DNA from: Nymphaea colorata
Taxonomy: Eukaryota; Streptophyta; Magnoliopsida; Nymphaeales; Nymphaeaceae
DNA length: 64,000 bases
Assembly: GCF_008831285.2 (NCBI RefSeq)
Contig: NC_045150.1
Location: forward strand, 9,996,001 to 10,060,000
Direction: 5' to 3'
Shown here: positions 1 through 10,305 of the stretch, piece after piece
How positions within the stretch are numbered: the first letter of the stretch is position 1
Layout of the letters: every line of letters begins with the position of its first letter
The notes under the pieces: generated by a model
Seen by the model: only the letters and a program-made list of their open reading frames with translations
Told to the model about the DNA's origin: nothing
The model's database searches: none
Made by a program: the position numbers and the translations under genes

Positions 1-1401
1 GTAATGAACTCTTGACCTGCTTTAATTTGAATGTCTTGAGTTTGATCCTGCCTGGTCCACAAGGTCCGTGTTTGCTCAACATGTGCTATTTGACCCACCA
101 GGTTGGGACTACTAGTCTGTCATTGTTAAAGAGCAAAACATGAATAAACATGTTGATTGACAGTAGGTTATCACAACAAAGGATAATGAGATTAGATAAC
201 AGGTGCAGTATCAACCCAATTACGATTGGCATTTAAAAGAAAGCGTCTGTGGACTTGGGATGGTGGCTCATGGGAGGGCCACCCTCAGTCATCGGATCTT
301 ATAACGGATCCAAGATACAATTAGTTAAGAAGCTCTATTTAAATGAACGGATAGTTCATTTGGAGCGGGTGAAGATGATAACTAATTGAAAACTTTAAAT
401 TTATTTTGCTTTCATTTGTACATGTTTCCTTCTTTTAAATTCAATTTGTGCTCTTGTTCTTCACTAAACTTGTAGTTTTCGTCAGGGAATAGAGCTTATA
501 CTTTAATTACTGCTTCGGACAGAGAGAGAGAGGTCCTTTGTCTTGTCAACAAATCTTTCAGTTTGTTTACCGTTCCAATGTTCAGCGGCTCAGGATTTGA
601 TCTTTTATGTTTATTTTCAGTTCTGAAATGTCTAAGGTGGCGGCTTAATGGTTCAGTTTTATTCTTTCCTTGTTTTCTTTTCAATGGAAAACCTGATTAA
701 CACTACAGAAAAAAAAAACAATAGTTTTACCATGGGAGGAATGCGTCAAACAATAGTTTTACCATGGGGGGGAATGTGTCAGTAAAAATTGCAACACCGT
801 GTTGTAGCCACAATTTGATGAGTACATGAATCCGAAGGTTAAACTTTACCTTTTGTACTGTTCACCTTGTAAAAGCAATTGACAATGGCATTGTCAGTTA
901 TGGTAACAATTCCAAATACATCATCTTTGAAGAAGAAAATCAATTTGTCTATGTTCCAATAACCTTTCTTAAACTTTGAGAGGTAGGCAACCTGTTCCTG
1001 CATTTCATGGATGAATGATGTCCACCAAGGGCTTGAGCTTGGGGAACAAGAAAGCCACAAGCACCTCAGTTTCTCGACCTTGCCATGGCCTCCCAAACTA
1101 CAAAAAGGAACAACGTATCCTCGTGTGTCTCTACTGAGCTGGAAAATATTAACTAATATCAAACTAGAGCTGTTTTTTTTTCTTTTCTTCGTAGAAGAAA
1201 GAGCTAGCAAAGGAAGAGAACTAGAAATCCAAAAATGGAACGAGAGGAAGAGGAAGTAAGGCCAAATAAACTTAGGTCCACCACTGCTTAAATCTCAAAA
1301 TGAAAGAGAAGGAAGACGAAGGAAGTGCTCTACAGGCTGGCAAGGTCTATGATTGGTGTTAAATAAATCTGGAAAAATTCGCAAACCACAAGCTTCTACA
1401 T
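1..1401. other. Intergenic, no gene recognised
   Basis: No recognisable gene. The stretch is AT-rich. A minus-strand open frame of 123 codons (839-1210) and an overlapping plus-strand frame show no domain I know, and neither has a convincing promoter or splice context. The imperfect repeat at about 714-770 (two copies of a segment containing 'caatagttttaccatggg') is a short local duplication. Confidence 0.6.
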
Positions 1402-1409
1402 CTCCTACA

Positions 1410-2130
1410 TAGGGTCGCACATGAGCGAAGTCGAGCTCGAGCTCAGCCGGCTCGGGCTCGGATCGACTCATGTTAGTCAGGTTGAGCTCGACTCGAGCTT
1501 GACACAAGCTTCACAACTTCAGCTCGAGCTCGACTCGAGTGACTGCCTTTCAGCTTGAGCTCAACTTGAGCCACTCTTTAAACTTGTTTCCACACTGCTT
1601 TGACAAGTTTCGCCCTCAAGGTGTCTTCCTTTTTCACTGCTGACGATGTGGGGAGGAGGAAAGGTGGTGTGTTGAGAATAGAGAGAAAAAGGAGGAAAAA
1701 TGAACCTGAGCGTGGTGAGGAAAGAGAAAAAGGGAGGGAAAATGAAAAAGTGATTGATTGATTGAAAAGTGTAATAATGAAAGTGGGGTATAATAATGAG
1801 GTTTAAAAGAAACGTGGCTGCCTGGGTGAATAGAGGGAAAAAAAAGAGGGAAAATTAAAAAACATCAAAAAGAAAATGAGATTAAGCTGCATGGATGGAA
1901 GGAAAAAAAGAGGGATAATTAAAAACGAAAACTAAAAAATGAGATTAAAGTCTAGCTGAGTTGAGTTCAATCGAGTCGAGTTCGACTAATTCGAACTTGA
2001 CTCATTAATATACTCGAGTTTATATTTAAGGTCAGCTTGACCTTTATAAAAAACGAGTCGAGCTCAAGTCGAGTTTACTCGAGCGAGTTTGAGTCGAACC
2101 CGAGTTGGCTCGACTCGTTGTGCAGCCCTA
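1410..2130. mobile_element. Non-autonomous hAT-like DNA transposon
   Basis: The left end reads TAGGGTCGCACATGAGCG and the right end, reverse-complemented, begins TAGGGCTGCACAACGAG, giving imperfect terminal inverted repeats. Both subterminal regions are dense in GAGCTCGA/TCGACTCGAG motifs. The element is flanked by ctcctaca (1402-1409) and cacctaca (2131-2138), an 8-bp target-site duplication with one mismatch. An 8-bp duplication and TAGGG-type ends fit the hAT superfamily. The roughly 720-bp interior has no transposase frame, so it would have to be moved in trans. Class assignment rests on the ends and duplication only. Confidence 0.7.
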
Positions 2131-2138
2131 CACCTACA

Positions 2139-4660
2139 CTTCCTCTTTCTCACATTTGTCTGATTCCTCATTGTATTATGTAAAAAGTTTGGATGCATGA
2201 ACCTTTTTTTTTTAAATCCAAAATTTTATTTATCCCATCCAAGTTTTGTGATCTGACCATTGACTAGAAGTACAACTTGTTCCTGCTGCGAGGGAATCCC
2301 TTCAACCTTGCCAAACTCATGGTGACGTCCCCATGATGACCATTACAGTGTGTTTCATATTTAGACTCAGGATCAGGATGTCTTTCAACAAACTCTGTTT
2401 AACAGAACTATGAGCTCAGAATGGGATGTGAAAGGGTCTAACAATAGCAATAGAGCATGATCAAGTGGCACTAGCCACACAAGGTTGGGTCAGACCAATT
2501 ACTTAGCCAGGGCTAGGTGTTGCTACTAGTCTTTTCAGCTATTTCCTTTCAAGTGGGCTTTCTTGATTTCATGCACAGAAGGCTGCAGTTGAGGTTTAGA
2601 ACAAGTGATGCAAGAAGCAAAATCCAACAATAACCCAAAAAAAAAAAATCGTTCATCCACCAGAAAAATAAACGTTATAGGCTAAGTGCACTCATGCAGC
2701 GGTATATAGGCTAATAGAATATGAATGGTATTATAATGAAGACAAAGTCAATTTTTTTCTTTTTATTTTTGTTGTAGCTTTGCCCACTTGCTTGTGGTTC
2801 AGCCTACCACCTTTAGATGCCTCGTATTTTCTTTTCCTCTTAAAATCCCAATCAAGTTATCAAGAACAAATTGATAGTGGCCCCTTCTTTTTTTCTCCAG
2901 ACAGTCATTAATTTTTTTAAGAAATTATTTGTATAAAATTTTTAAGGTTGTCTCAACATTAATTATTTTTCTCACTTAAAAACGTTAAAAAAATAAAATG
3001 CCAATAATTTAAAAATATGTGATAGTGTTATCCGAGAAATTATGGCTGTGTTGAGAATATAATGTACGTGATGGGTATTATATGAGAATGTAAATCAAAT
3101 TGTTGAAAGATCGGGGAGTCCTTCTAGTCTCTTATTCGTCTAATATGTAGTTCATAGCTAGAATATTTCTGCTTTTTCTTCTTTCAACAGAACCAGATTT
3201 GTTAAATTTAAATTTGATTCCACAAAGTCAAGTAGCTAAATTGCATTTGATGTCCGTTTGTAATAATCTTATACAAAATTGACCATTTGCAATTCATTAT
3301 GTCCCCACATATAGAGAAAGCCCTAAGCGGTGTAGCGTAGTTGGTCGGATTGACGGGCCAATGAAAGTTCACAGTTACTTCATTTATTATGGGTGCCATT
3401 TTTGAGGACTGCAAAAGATAGATGCATGACACTTTAGTTGACATATGTACTGCTCTCCACTGAGGATCGGGTTAGAGGAAAAAAAAGAAGGGACTTCAGC
3501 CTTTTCAAGGTATTCATATAAACTAAAGCAAAAAGCACAATTGTGAAATGAATTTAATCCAAACCATCCATTAGTTAAGAAAACACGGTGACAGGAGCAT
3601 CATTTTCATTACGATAAACCAAGTGTATTTGTATAAACTAAAGCAAAGGAAAAAGTCAGTTGTAATATGAATTTAATCCATAATATCTACCAGTAAAAGA
3701 GACAAAATGACGAGAACATCTTTTTTTTTATGATAGACAAAGGGTATTCATAACTAAAGCAAAAAAAAGACAATTGTGAAATGAATTTAATCCAAAGCAT
3801 CCAGCAGTCAAAAAGACAGTGATAAGAGAATAATTTTATTTACATCGACCAAACATTATTAATTACATATTTTCAGGTTTATTCCCTTTTTAAGAATTAT
3901 TCTAATTTTCTAGGGAAACTTTCCAAGATAAATATATATATTTTACTCATCTAGTGACATATGGATATGCTCATGTGCTGAAATCTATAAAATTTAAAAA
4001 TGAATATTGAAATCTGATTTGTGGATCAGATATTATATAGGTATAGTTAAAAAGCAAGCCACCAACTGGGAACCTTCTATGACACACCACAAAGTATTTA
4101 CACAAAGGTAACATTTTAACCGAACTTTCCAGCATGTTCTGAAAGGTCATACATTTTCTAGGGCAGGTCAAATAGTTCAACCTCAGATCTGGGTAGGGCC
4201 AAACTGAACCGAAATAAAAAAAATACATTGCACAGCTAACAATATTTTATTTTTCTAATGTAAGTTTTCTTTTTAAGTTAGTTAGGGTGGGACCATGGCT
4301 AGGCGCCCCCCTCCCTCTTCCCCAAGTCTAGACGACAACTAAAGGCTTGAGCTCGGCAAAAGGGAGAAGGATTCTTTAACTTCATGGAACAAGGCAAGAA
4401 AGCCTTGGATCATTCTGCACACTTGCTTTAGAATTGTATTTAATTCGGTAAACCCACTTATTCCCCATGGGTTTTACATTTTTTACAGTGTGCACCAAAT
4501 CTCATGTTTCATTCTCTTCTTGTGCCTTAAATTAAGCAGCCATGGCGTCACACCAACATTGATGCTTAACGGCTTGACTAAAGGAGGATGGTTCCAAATC
4601 TTTAGAGATGACCACTAGAAGTGCTTTATGAGGTGTAGAGACATAAAGGAAATTATGACT
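2139..4660. other. Intergenic, no gene recognised
   Basis: AT-rich non-coding DNA with no family-level coding similarity. Apart from a tandem repeat at 3,511-3,860 I see only short A/T runs. The open frames here are short and lack any recognisable motif. Confidence 0.55.
3511..3860. repeat. Three tandem copies of a ~117-bp unit
   Basis: Units begin near 3,511, 3,626 and 3,745 (spacing 115 and 119 bp). Each contains 'aactaaagcaaa', then 'atgaatttaatcca', then a short A/G-rich stretch with 'gacaaaatgacga'-like sequence. Copies are diverged by substitutions and small indels, so the array is old. No coding content. Confidence 0.75.
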
Positions 4661-4679
4661 GTGTGCATACATGTGACAT

Positions 4680-4749
4680 AGAGAGAGAGAGAGAGAGAGA
4701 GAGAGGGATAGATAAAGAGAGAGAGAGAGAGAGAGAGAGAGGGATAGAT

Positions 4750-4787
<38 letters not shown>

Positions 4788-4798
4788 AGAGAGAGAGA
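4680..4798. repeat. (GA)n microsatellite with GATA interruptions
   Basis: Long GA runs are interrupted twice by the same 'gggatagataaaga' segment (about 4,706 and 4,741) and once by a shorter 'gataaaga'. The tract lies about 130 bp beyond the 3' end of the terpene synthase pseudogene. The open frames through it are artefacts of the repeat. Confidence 0.9.
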
Positions 4799-4924
4799 GT
4801 ACCAAATTTAATTTATTAATATACGCATTTTATTACATGATGATACATAGAATCATAAGTAGGATTCGGTTAATGGGCACCAAGATGGTTGATAGAGTGG
4901 GAAACAATGACACTGGTGATTTGC

Positions 4925-6812
4925 TTAGGCAGTCTGGATGGGCTCGGCAGTGAGGGAGTAGATACGGTCCATGGACTCATGCTCCAAGACACCGATGCCA
5001 TCTTCATAGTCGTACATGCACTGGGAGACCCTCGCAATGTTGAGAGCCACGTTCATGAAGGAACGAGAGAAGGCGGTCTGTTGCTGCTGCTGCTGAGCAG
5101 AGAGAAGCTCCCTATTCAGCCTCCTCCATGCATCCCTTAGCAAGTTCCTTATGACAGCTGCATAGAAGACCCTCAGTGACTGTGGCAGCTGCTCTGCCGC
5201 TTGAAGATCCCACCTGCGTATATACAATATACAACACCCTCATTGGCTCCTAACGATGTGAAGTAGAAACTAGAGACAGAGTTGCTCCCTTTAATTTACC
5301 AACCATAATCATCCTTTACCTCTCAACAACTTGCACAAAGCGTTCGAGTCCTCAACAGACTGATGCTCGCCGAAGATGTCCTCAACGGTGGCCATCAAGT
5401 AGGAGACCCTGGTGAGTTGCATCCTGTACTGTGAGAACTGTGGCTCATGCATCTTCCCCACCACCATGAAGTAGCTCTCCACCAGCCTATCTCTGGCGAA
5501 GCTAATGTCATCGCCCAAGCCCAAGTCCCTCCACCACCTGCAAACACCCAAAACAAAGGACTCATGGTTGATTATTAGTGAACCCAATGATGCAAACCAG
5601 CAACAATGTAACATACATGATATTCATTACTGATATACATATATACATAGAATGACATTAGTTGCTGCATTATTATCAACTATTAACCAAGTTATTTAGG
5701 CAAAAATGCAAGAATGAATTGTTACACGAATAACTCTCTGAGCTCTCTTTGGTGGATTGTCTGCACCATGTTGAAGTCCAGCCTAGCGAACTCATGCAGC
5801 ACTTGGCTTCTGCAGTCCGTCCTCTCGAATGTCTCAATATACTCTCGGGCCTCGACCCTATGAACCCTTCTATGGAGTGGAATCTGCAGTCCACGCTTTA
5901 CCTGTCGAGACATCCTCTGGTCCATGCGCTTGTCCTTGCTCTAAGATGCTCTGAAGAGAAGGCCGTAGCTTCTTCCAGCACAGTTTCTCCTTCACAGGCT
6001 AGTTATGATGCTTCATAGAGGCTCAGCAACCCTCTCACGTCCTCACAAAGATTCTCAGAGAACCGGCCAGACTGTTCCCTAAATCTACTAAAGCACTCTA
6101 CGAAATGCAAAAAGAAACTTTAATGGTTTATGTCAATTAACAAATTTGTAATAGACAGTCTAGACTAAGAACTAATTATTGAGTCAATATCATGTGTATT
6201 TATATATATATCTATACCTGCAGAAACATTATAGCCATGTTGCCTCAGAATTCTGAACCGAAGTGAAGAAGAGTAGAGGTCCTCAAATCCTCTAGTGCTC
6301 GTGGACATGGCATCTAGCAGTCGCCTGATCTCACTCTCAAAGTGATAGGCTACACCTAAACGTTCGAGTGAATCGATGAGCTCCAATAGAGCCACTTGCT
6401 CAGTTGTAGATGTCATAAGTTGTTGGACTTCTCTTCTCAATTCATCAACTCTGGTCCTTTGTGTTTCGATCTGCTTTCATTTTCATGTCTTCGAATTAGG
6501 ATCACATCATAATACCAAAATAATAGTCAGATCAGAGGTATGGAAAATTACTGATCTTGCGCTGGTAATGGACTGGATGAAGTCATAGTTCCATGTACTT
6601 GGCTGGTATCTAGAAGGCCTCCTTTGAGCAGCAGACCTACTGCAGCCCTCAGCCCTTGGCTCACATCTCACAAGGGTGGTGCTCCATGGCTTGAACCCAG
6701 CCTTGCTATTAGGAGCAAGCTTGGGGAAAGTAACAAAAGGAGTGGAAAGGGAGGCAAGATGAGCAGCCATTAGAACAGTGTGTCTTTGTTGTTGAATGCT
6801 GAATGCTTTCAC
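4925..6812 (-). pseudogene. TPS-b monoterpene synthase pseudogene
   Basis: A terpene synthase converting geranyl diphosphate to monoterpenes in plastids would be expected here. Five exon remnants are visible on the minus strand. Exon 1 is about 6,770-6,552 and has a plastid-transit-like leader, then RRPSRYQPSTW, a perfect RRX8W motif. Exon 2 (6,470-6,218) joins exon 1 in frame. Exon 3 is 6,097-5,728, exon 4 is 5,537-5,320 and the last exon is 5,213-4,925. The ATG at 6,770 is preferred over 6,812 because the TATA box lies only about 39 bp from the latter. Lesions: exon 3 has an in-frame TAA (6,003-6,005) where the family has Tyr, and then a frameshift. Exon 4 is 218 bp, one short of the 219 bp usual in this family, and ends out of frame. 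The Mg2+-binding DDxxD is replaced by EDIFG. The last exon fuses the start of family exon 5 (RWDLQAAEQLP) directly to exon 7 (LLRDAWRRLN...), deleting exon 6 and its NSE/DTE metal site. FARDR (RxR motif) remains. It cannot encode an active enzyme. Confidence 0.93.
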
Positions 6813-6840
6813 AGCCTCTCGGACGACTTAGCTCAGGATT

Positions 6841-7830
6841 GGTTTGCTAGTTTATATAGAGCTGCATCCGAGTGTGCATTGCGTGTCTATAATGGTTAGA
6901 GAATTTTAATTAGGCTCAATCTCTTAGAATATGGTGTTTGCGGAAGCTATAAATGTTTAATGCTTTTTTCTTTGTATATAAATAGAAAGTATTAAACTAT
7001 GACACTTGCCCAAGCCATAATTATTTGGTACTTTTATTTTATAGATAGAATGCTTCTTCAAGATTTTAATATGCATTATAATCCGACACTTGTTAGCTAA
7101 TGTTCGCCACTTAAAATCATTTTTATTAAAGACCATGTTTATTTTTTACAAGTATTTGAGTAATTCCACCCCTTCACCTTTAAGTGGTGCAACTTGCCGT
7201 TTCAACAATATTATGAACATGGTTTGCCAGCTTATAAAGATCTGCATCTAAGTGCATATTGCGTGTCTATAATGGTTAAAGAATTTTAATAAAGTTCAAT
7301 CTCCTAAAAATATGGTATTTGCTTAAGCTATAAATGTTTGATGCTTTTTTCTTTGTATATAAATAGAATGCATTAAACTATGACACTTGCCTAAGCCATA
7401 ATTATTTGGTACTTTTATTTTATTTGCATATAGATAGAATGCATTCTTTCTTCATGTTTTTGATATGCATTATAATCCGACACTTATTAGCTAATGTTCG
7501 CCACTTAAAACAATTTTTATCAAAGACAATGTTTATTTTGTACACGTACTTGAGTAATTGCACCCCTTCACCTTTAAGTGGTGCAACTTGCCGTTTCAAC
7601 AAATGCATTCTTTCTTCACATTTTTCATATGCATTATAATCCGACACTTATTAGCTAATCTTCGCCACTTAAAAACTATTTTTATCAAAGACCATGTTTA
7701 TTTTTTACACGTATTTGAGTAATTGCACCCCTTCACCTTTAAGTGGTGCAACTTGTTGTTTCAACAAAATTATGAACGTGGTTTGCTAAGCTTATAGGGA
7801 CTCGCAATTGAGTGCACATTGTTTCAATGA
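6841..7830. repeat. Promoter-proximal ~380-bp tandem repeat
   Basis: The unit starts with 'ggtttgctag tttatata' at 6,841 and recurs at 7,221 ('ggtttgccagcttataaa') and 7,781 ('ggtttgctaagcttatag'). Units 1 and 2 are about 380 bp each. After unit 2 the second half of the unit ('gcattataatccgacactta ...') repeats once more (about 7,603-7,780). The array lies directly upstream of the terpene synthase pseudogene, and unit 1 contains its TATA box. Copies are clearly diverged but alignable throughout. Confidence 0.85.
6851..6858 (-). promoter_or_regulatory. TATA box of the terpene synthase pseudogene
   Basis: Minus-strand TCTATATAAACTAG places a TATA box about 80 bp upstream of the ATG at 6,770. 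That leaves a leader of roughly 50 nt if transcription starts about 30 bp downstream. The box lies at the start of a 380-bp unit that is tandemly repeated upstream. Confidence 0.6.
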
Positions 7831-9038
7831 AAATTTTAATGGGTTGGTGTTGGCAGCTGGCCCCACCAGCTGGCCCACACCAGCCACCATGTGTTTTGGC
7901 CATTGTTCTGAGAGAAGCATGTAAGGGAAAAGAGGAAAAAGAAAAGAATGATGCAAACATGTGGCAGACCCAACTATCTCACTACTTGTCATAGAAGCTG
8001 CCAAAAGAGAAAGAAAGGAAGGAAGGACAAAAAGCTACCACTTCAACCACAATTAGGGATGTCAATGGATCATAGTCAAATTGGATTTACCTTCAGCCAT
8101 ATCTAAATCCAAATCTGGAATCCTATTTCACAAACTGAATTTGATTTCAATATAATTTTCATATTCATATCTAAATATGAATTTTGAACTGAATTTGACC
8201 TATTTTCAAAATGTAAGAACAATAGATATAGGATATTTGCTTAATAACAAATCTCATTCAAATCCATATCCAAATCCAACTGGATGTTTATGTATATCCA
8301 AAAATCTGATTGGAAGCCAATTATTAAAGCTGAATTCAATCCTACTTTTTAATAGGATATGTTTTTCTTTTTCATATCCAATTTCTTCGAAACAGATCAA
8401 TTAGATTTTCTATCCAAAGCAGATATATAGGCATCCCTATGCGCAACTATGGATGCCAGCGGTTTGGATTCGGGGAGGACTTGGGATTCAGATGTAGGCT
8501 CTACTTTTTCAAACTGAATTTGGATCCAAGAAGCATGTGATCCCAAATATAGACATAATCGGGTTGGATCTCCGTAACACAAAGTGGACTCGGGCCTGAA
8601 TATGGCAGGAGGCTGCAAAAATGGGCCAGGCCTCATGCATTCTTGTCATGGCCCGGTACCGGGTCCGGCCTCGCCGTTAATAGTTGGGCCGGGTCCAAGC
8701 CCGGGTAGTTAACAGCACAAAATTGTTGGGTCGGGCTGGCATAGCCCGATGCCCAGGCCTAGTCCAGTATGCATCTAGTGTTTCCCTTTTTATTTTAAAA
8801 ACAAGAACGTGGACCCCTAGGTGGATGGCTGGGTCTTTGTGCAATATATATATATGAACTAATAATAGATGACAAAAGTGGCTTATCACTTTTTTATCTA
8901 TGTTGTTGTCCCAACCACCATCATGAAAATGATCAATTTCTATTCTGCTGGACGCCGCAAAACCAGTTTTCTCTGAAATCTAAACTTATAGACATTATTT
9001 TAAATTTGGTAAGAAATAAACACACACACACACATGTG

Positions 9039-9075
<37 letters not shown>

Positions 9076-10305
9076 TAAGTTAATCATATTTTGGATGATA
9101 ATAATGTTTTTAATAATCTAAAAATGAATGGCTCTTTTAACATCAAAATTTGAACATTGTAGAAAAGAACAAATTTTTCATGAAAATAACTTGAACCTAA
9201 ACATGATTTTTACAAATTTAGTATTAATTATATACATATTAGGAGGTTCACATTTTCTTTAAAATATCTTTTAATATAAATTTGAGAGGTATGGCTTTAT
9301 CCCTTAACGAAGTGGTATGGTGTGTGTGTGTGTGTGTATTAATGACATTAGGGATGGGGTACAAAGGCTTCAGACTTATGATCTCAACTATTGACTACTA
9401 AAATACTCAAGATAATATCTAAAAGGTTAGATTATTATAGAAAAAAAATGTGTTGAACATTGCATTTAGATGTATATAACTGTCCACTTGGTTCAACCAT
9501 CATCTTCTGGTCTCTTTCTATGTCTCTCTCTCCCTCTCTCATATTTCTTTATGCGAATCTTAACATTATGAGAAAGGTTAAGATATGGCTGTTGGATTCA
9601 ATATGTATTTTAGCAACTGAGTCCAATATGAACTTTATGCTAAATAAATTTGGATTGCAGATCATATGTGTAAATTATTTTTACATAATAAAATCAATGA
9701 AATAAAAGATTAACAAGAAATCTGGCAGGTCCGAAAGGGGGAACTCTAGGGGATGTAGAAGGCTTGGCTTTGGGGATTTTTCTACCAGATTTATTTAGGA
9801 GCAAGTAAATTAAGAAATTGAATTTCTACTTTAACACAACCTATAAAAAATGTGTCGATGAGTGTTTTTCTCATGTATTTTAGTATTATAACAGATCACA
9901 CCACGATTGATGGGAATTAAAGTTAAAGTGAATGAAGAAAATGTAATGAATTGGAGAGACAAAAGAAGCAGCAATATGAACGTAGCTAGTCTGGAAGAGA
10001 AGAAGAATACAGTGTAAGGAATTGACAAAACAGCATGAAAGGACTGAAGCCAATGAGTAACAACTGACAAAATTGAGGGTGGAATTTCTTGAGCCGTGAA
10101 GGGCCGAATTTCTTCCGTAACTCGATTACTTCAGTGCCCTACCACTTCCAAGAGGATAATGTGGTGGTGGTGATCAAACGGACCCACCTGCTCAATTTGA
10201 ATTTTATGTGCAGTTTTTTGCCTATTTTCTTCGCAACCTTCTGAAAATTGCTTCTCTTCCTATGCCCTTCAATCTACGGAGAAACTGGGAGTGGGGTTGC
10301 TGGAG
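7831..10305. other. Intergenic with small repeats
   Basis: No gene recognised. Contents include an imperfect hairpin at about 7,843-7,886 (CAGCTGGCCCC / CCAGCTGGCCC), a GC-rich patch at 8,645-8,765 (GGGCCGGGTCC motifs, probably the end of a small transposon), a (CA)n/(TA)n tract at about 9,020-9,074, a (TG)n tract at about 9,319-9,337 and A/T-rich DNA up to the NLR start. Confidence 0.55.
8054..8439. mobile_element. Possible MITE with TAGGGATG ends
   Basis: The segment opens with TAGGGATGTCAATGGATC and closes with GCATCCCTA, giving short inverted termini (TAGGGATG). The interior is rich in 'atccaaatcc/gaattcaat' words. Related 'tagggatgtcaatggatc' sequence recurs at 17,367-17,386, and a 48-bp mini version sits at 17,260-17,307. 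I see no clean target-site duplication here, so the call is tentative. Confidence 0.4.

Noticed and set aside
839-1210. 123-codon minus-strand open frame
   Set aside because: No recognisable domain, overlapped by an antisense frame of similar length, and no promoter or splice context. Not supported as a gene.
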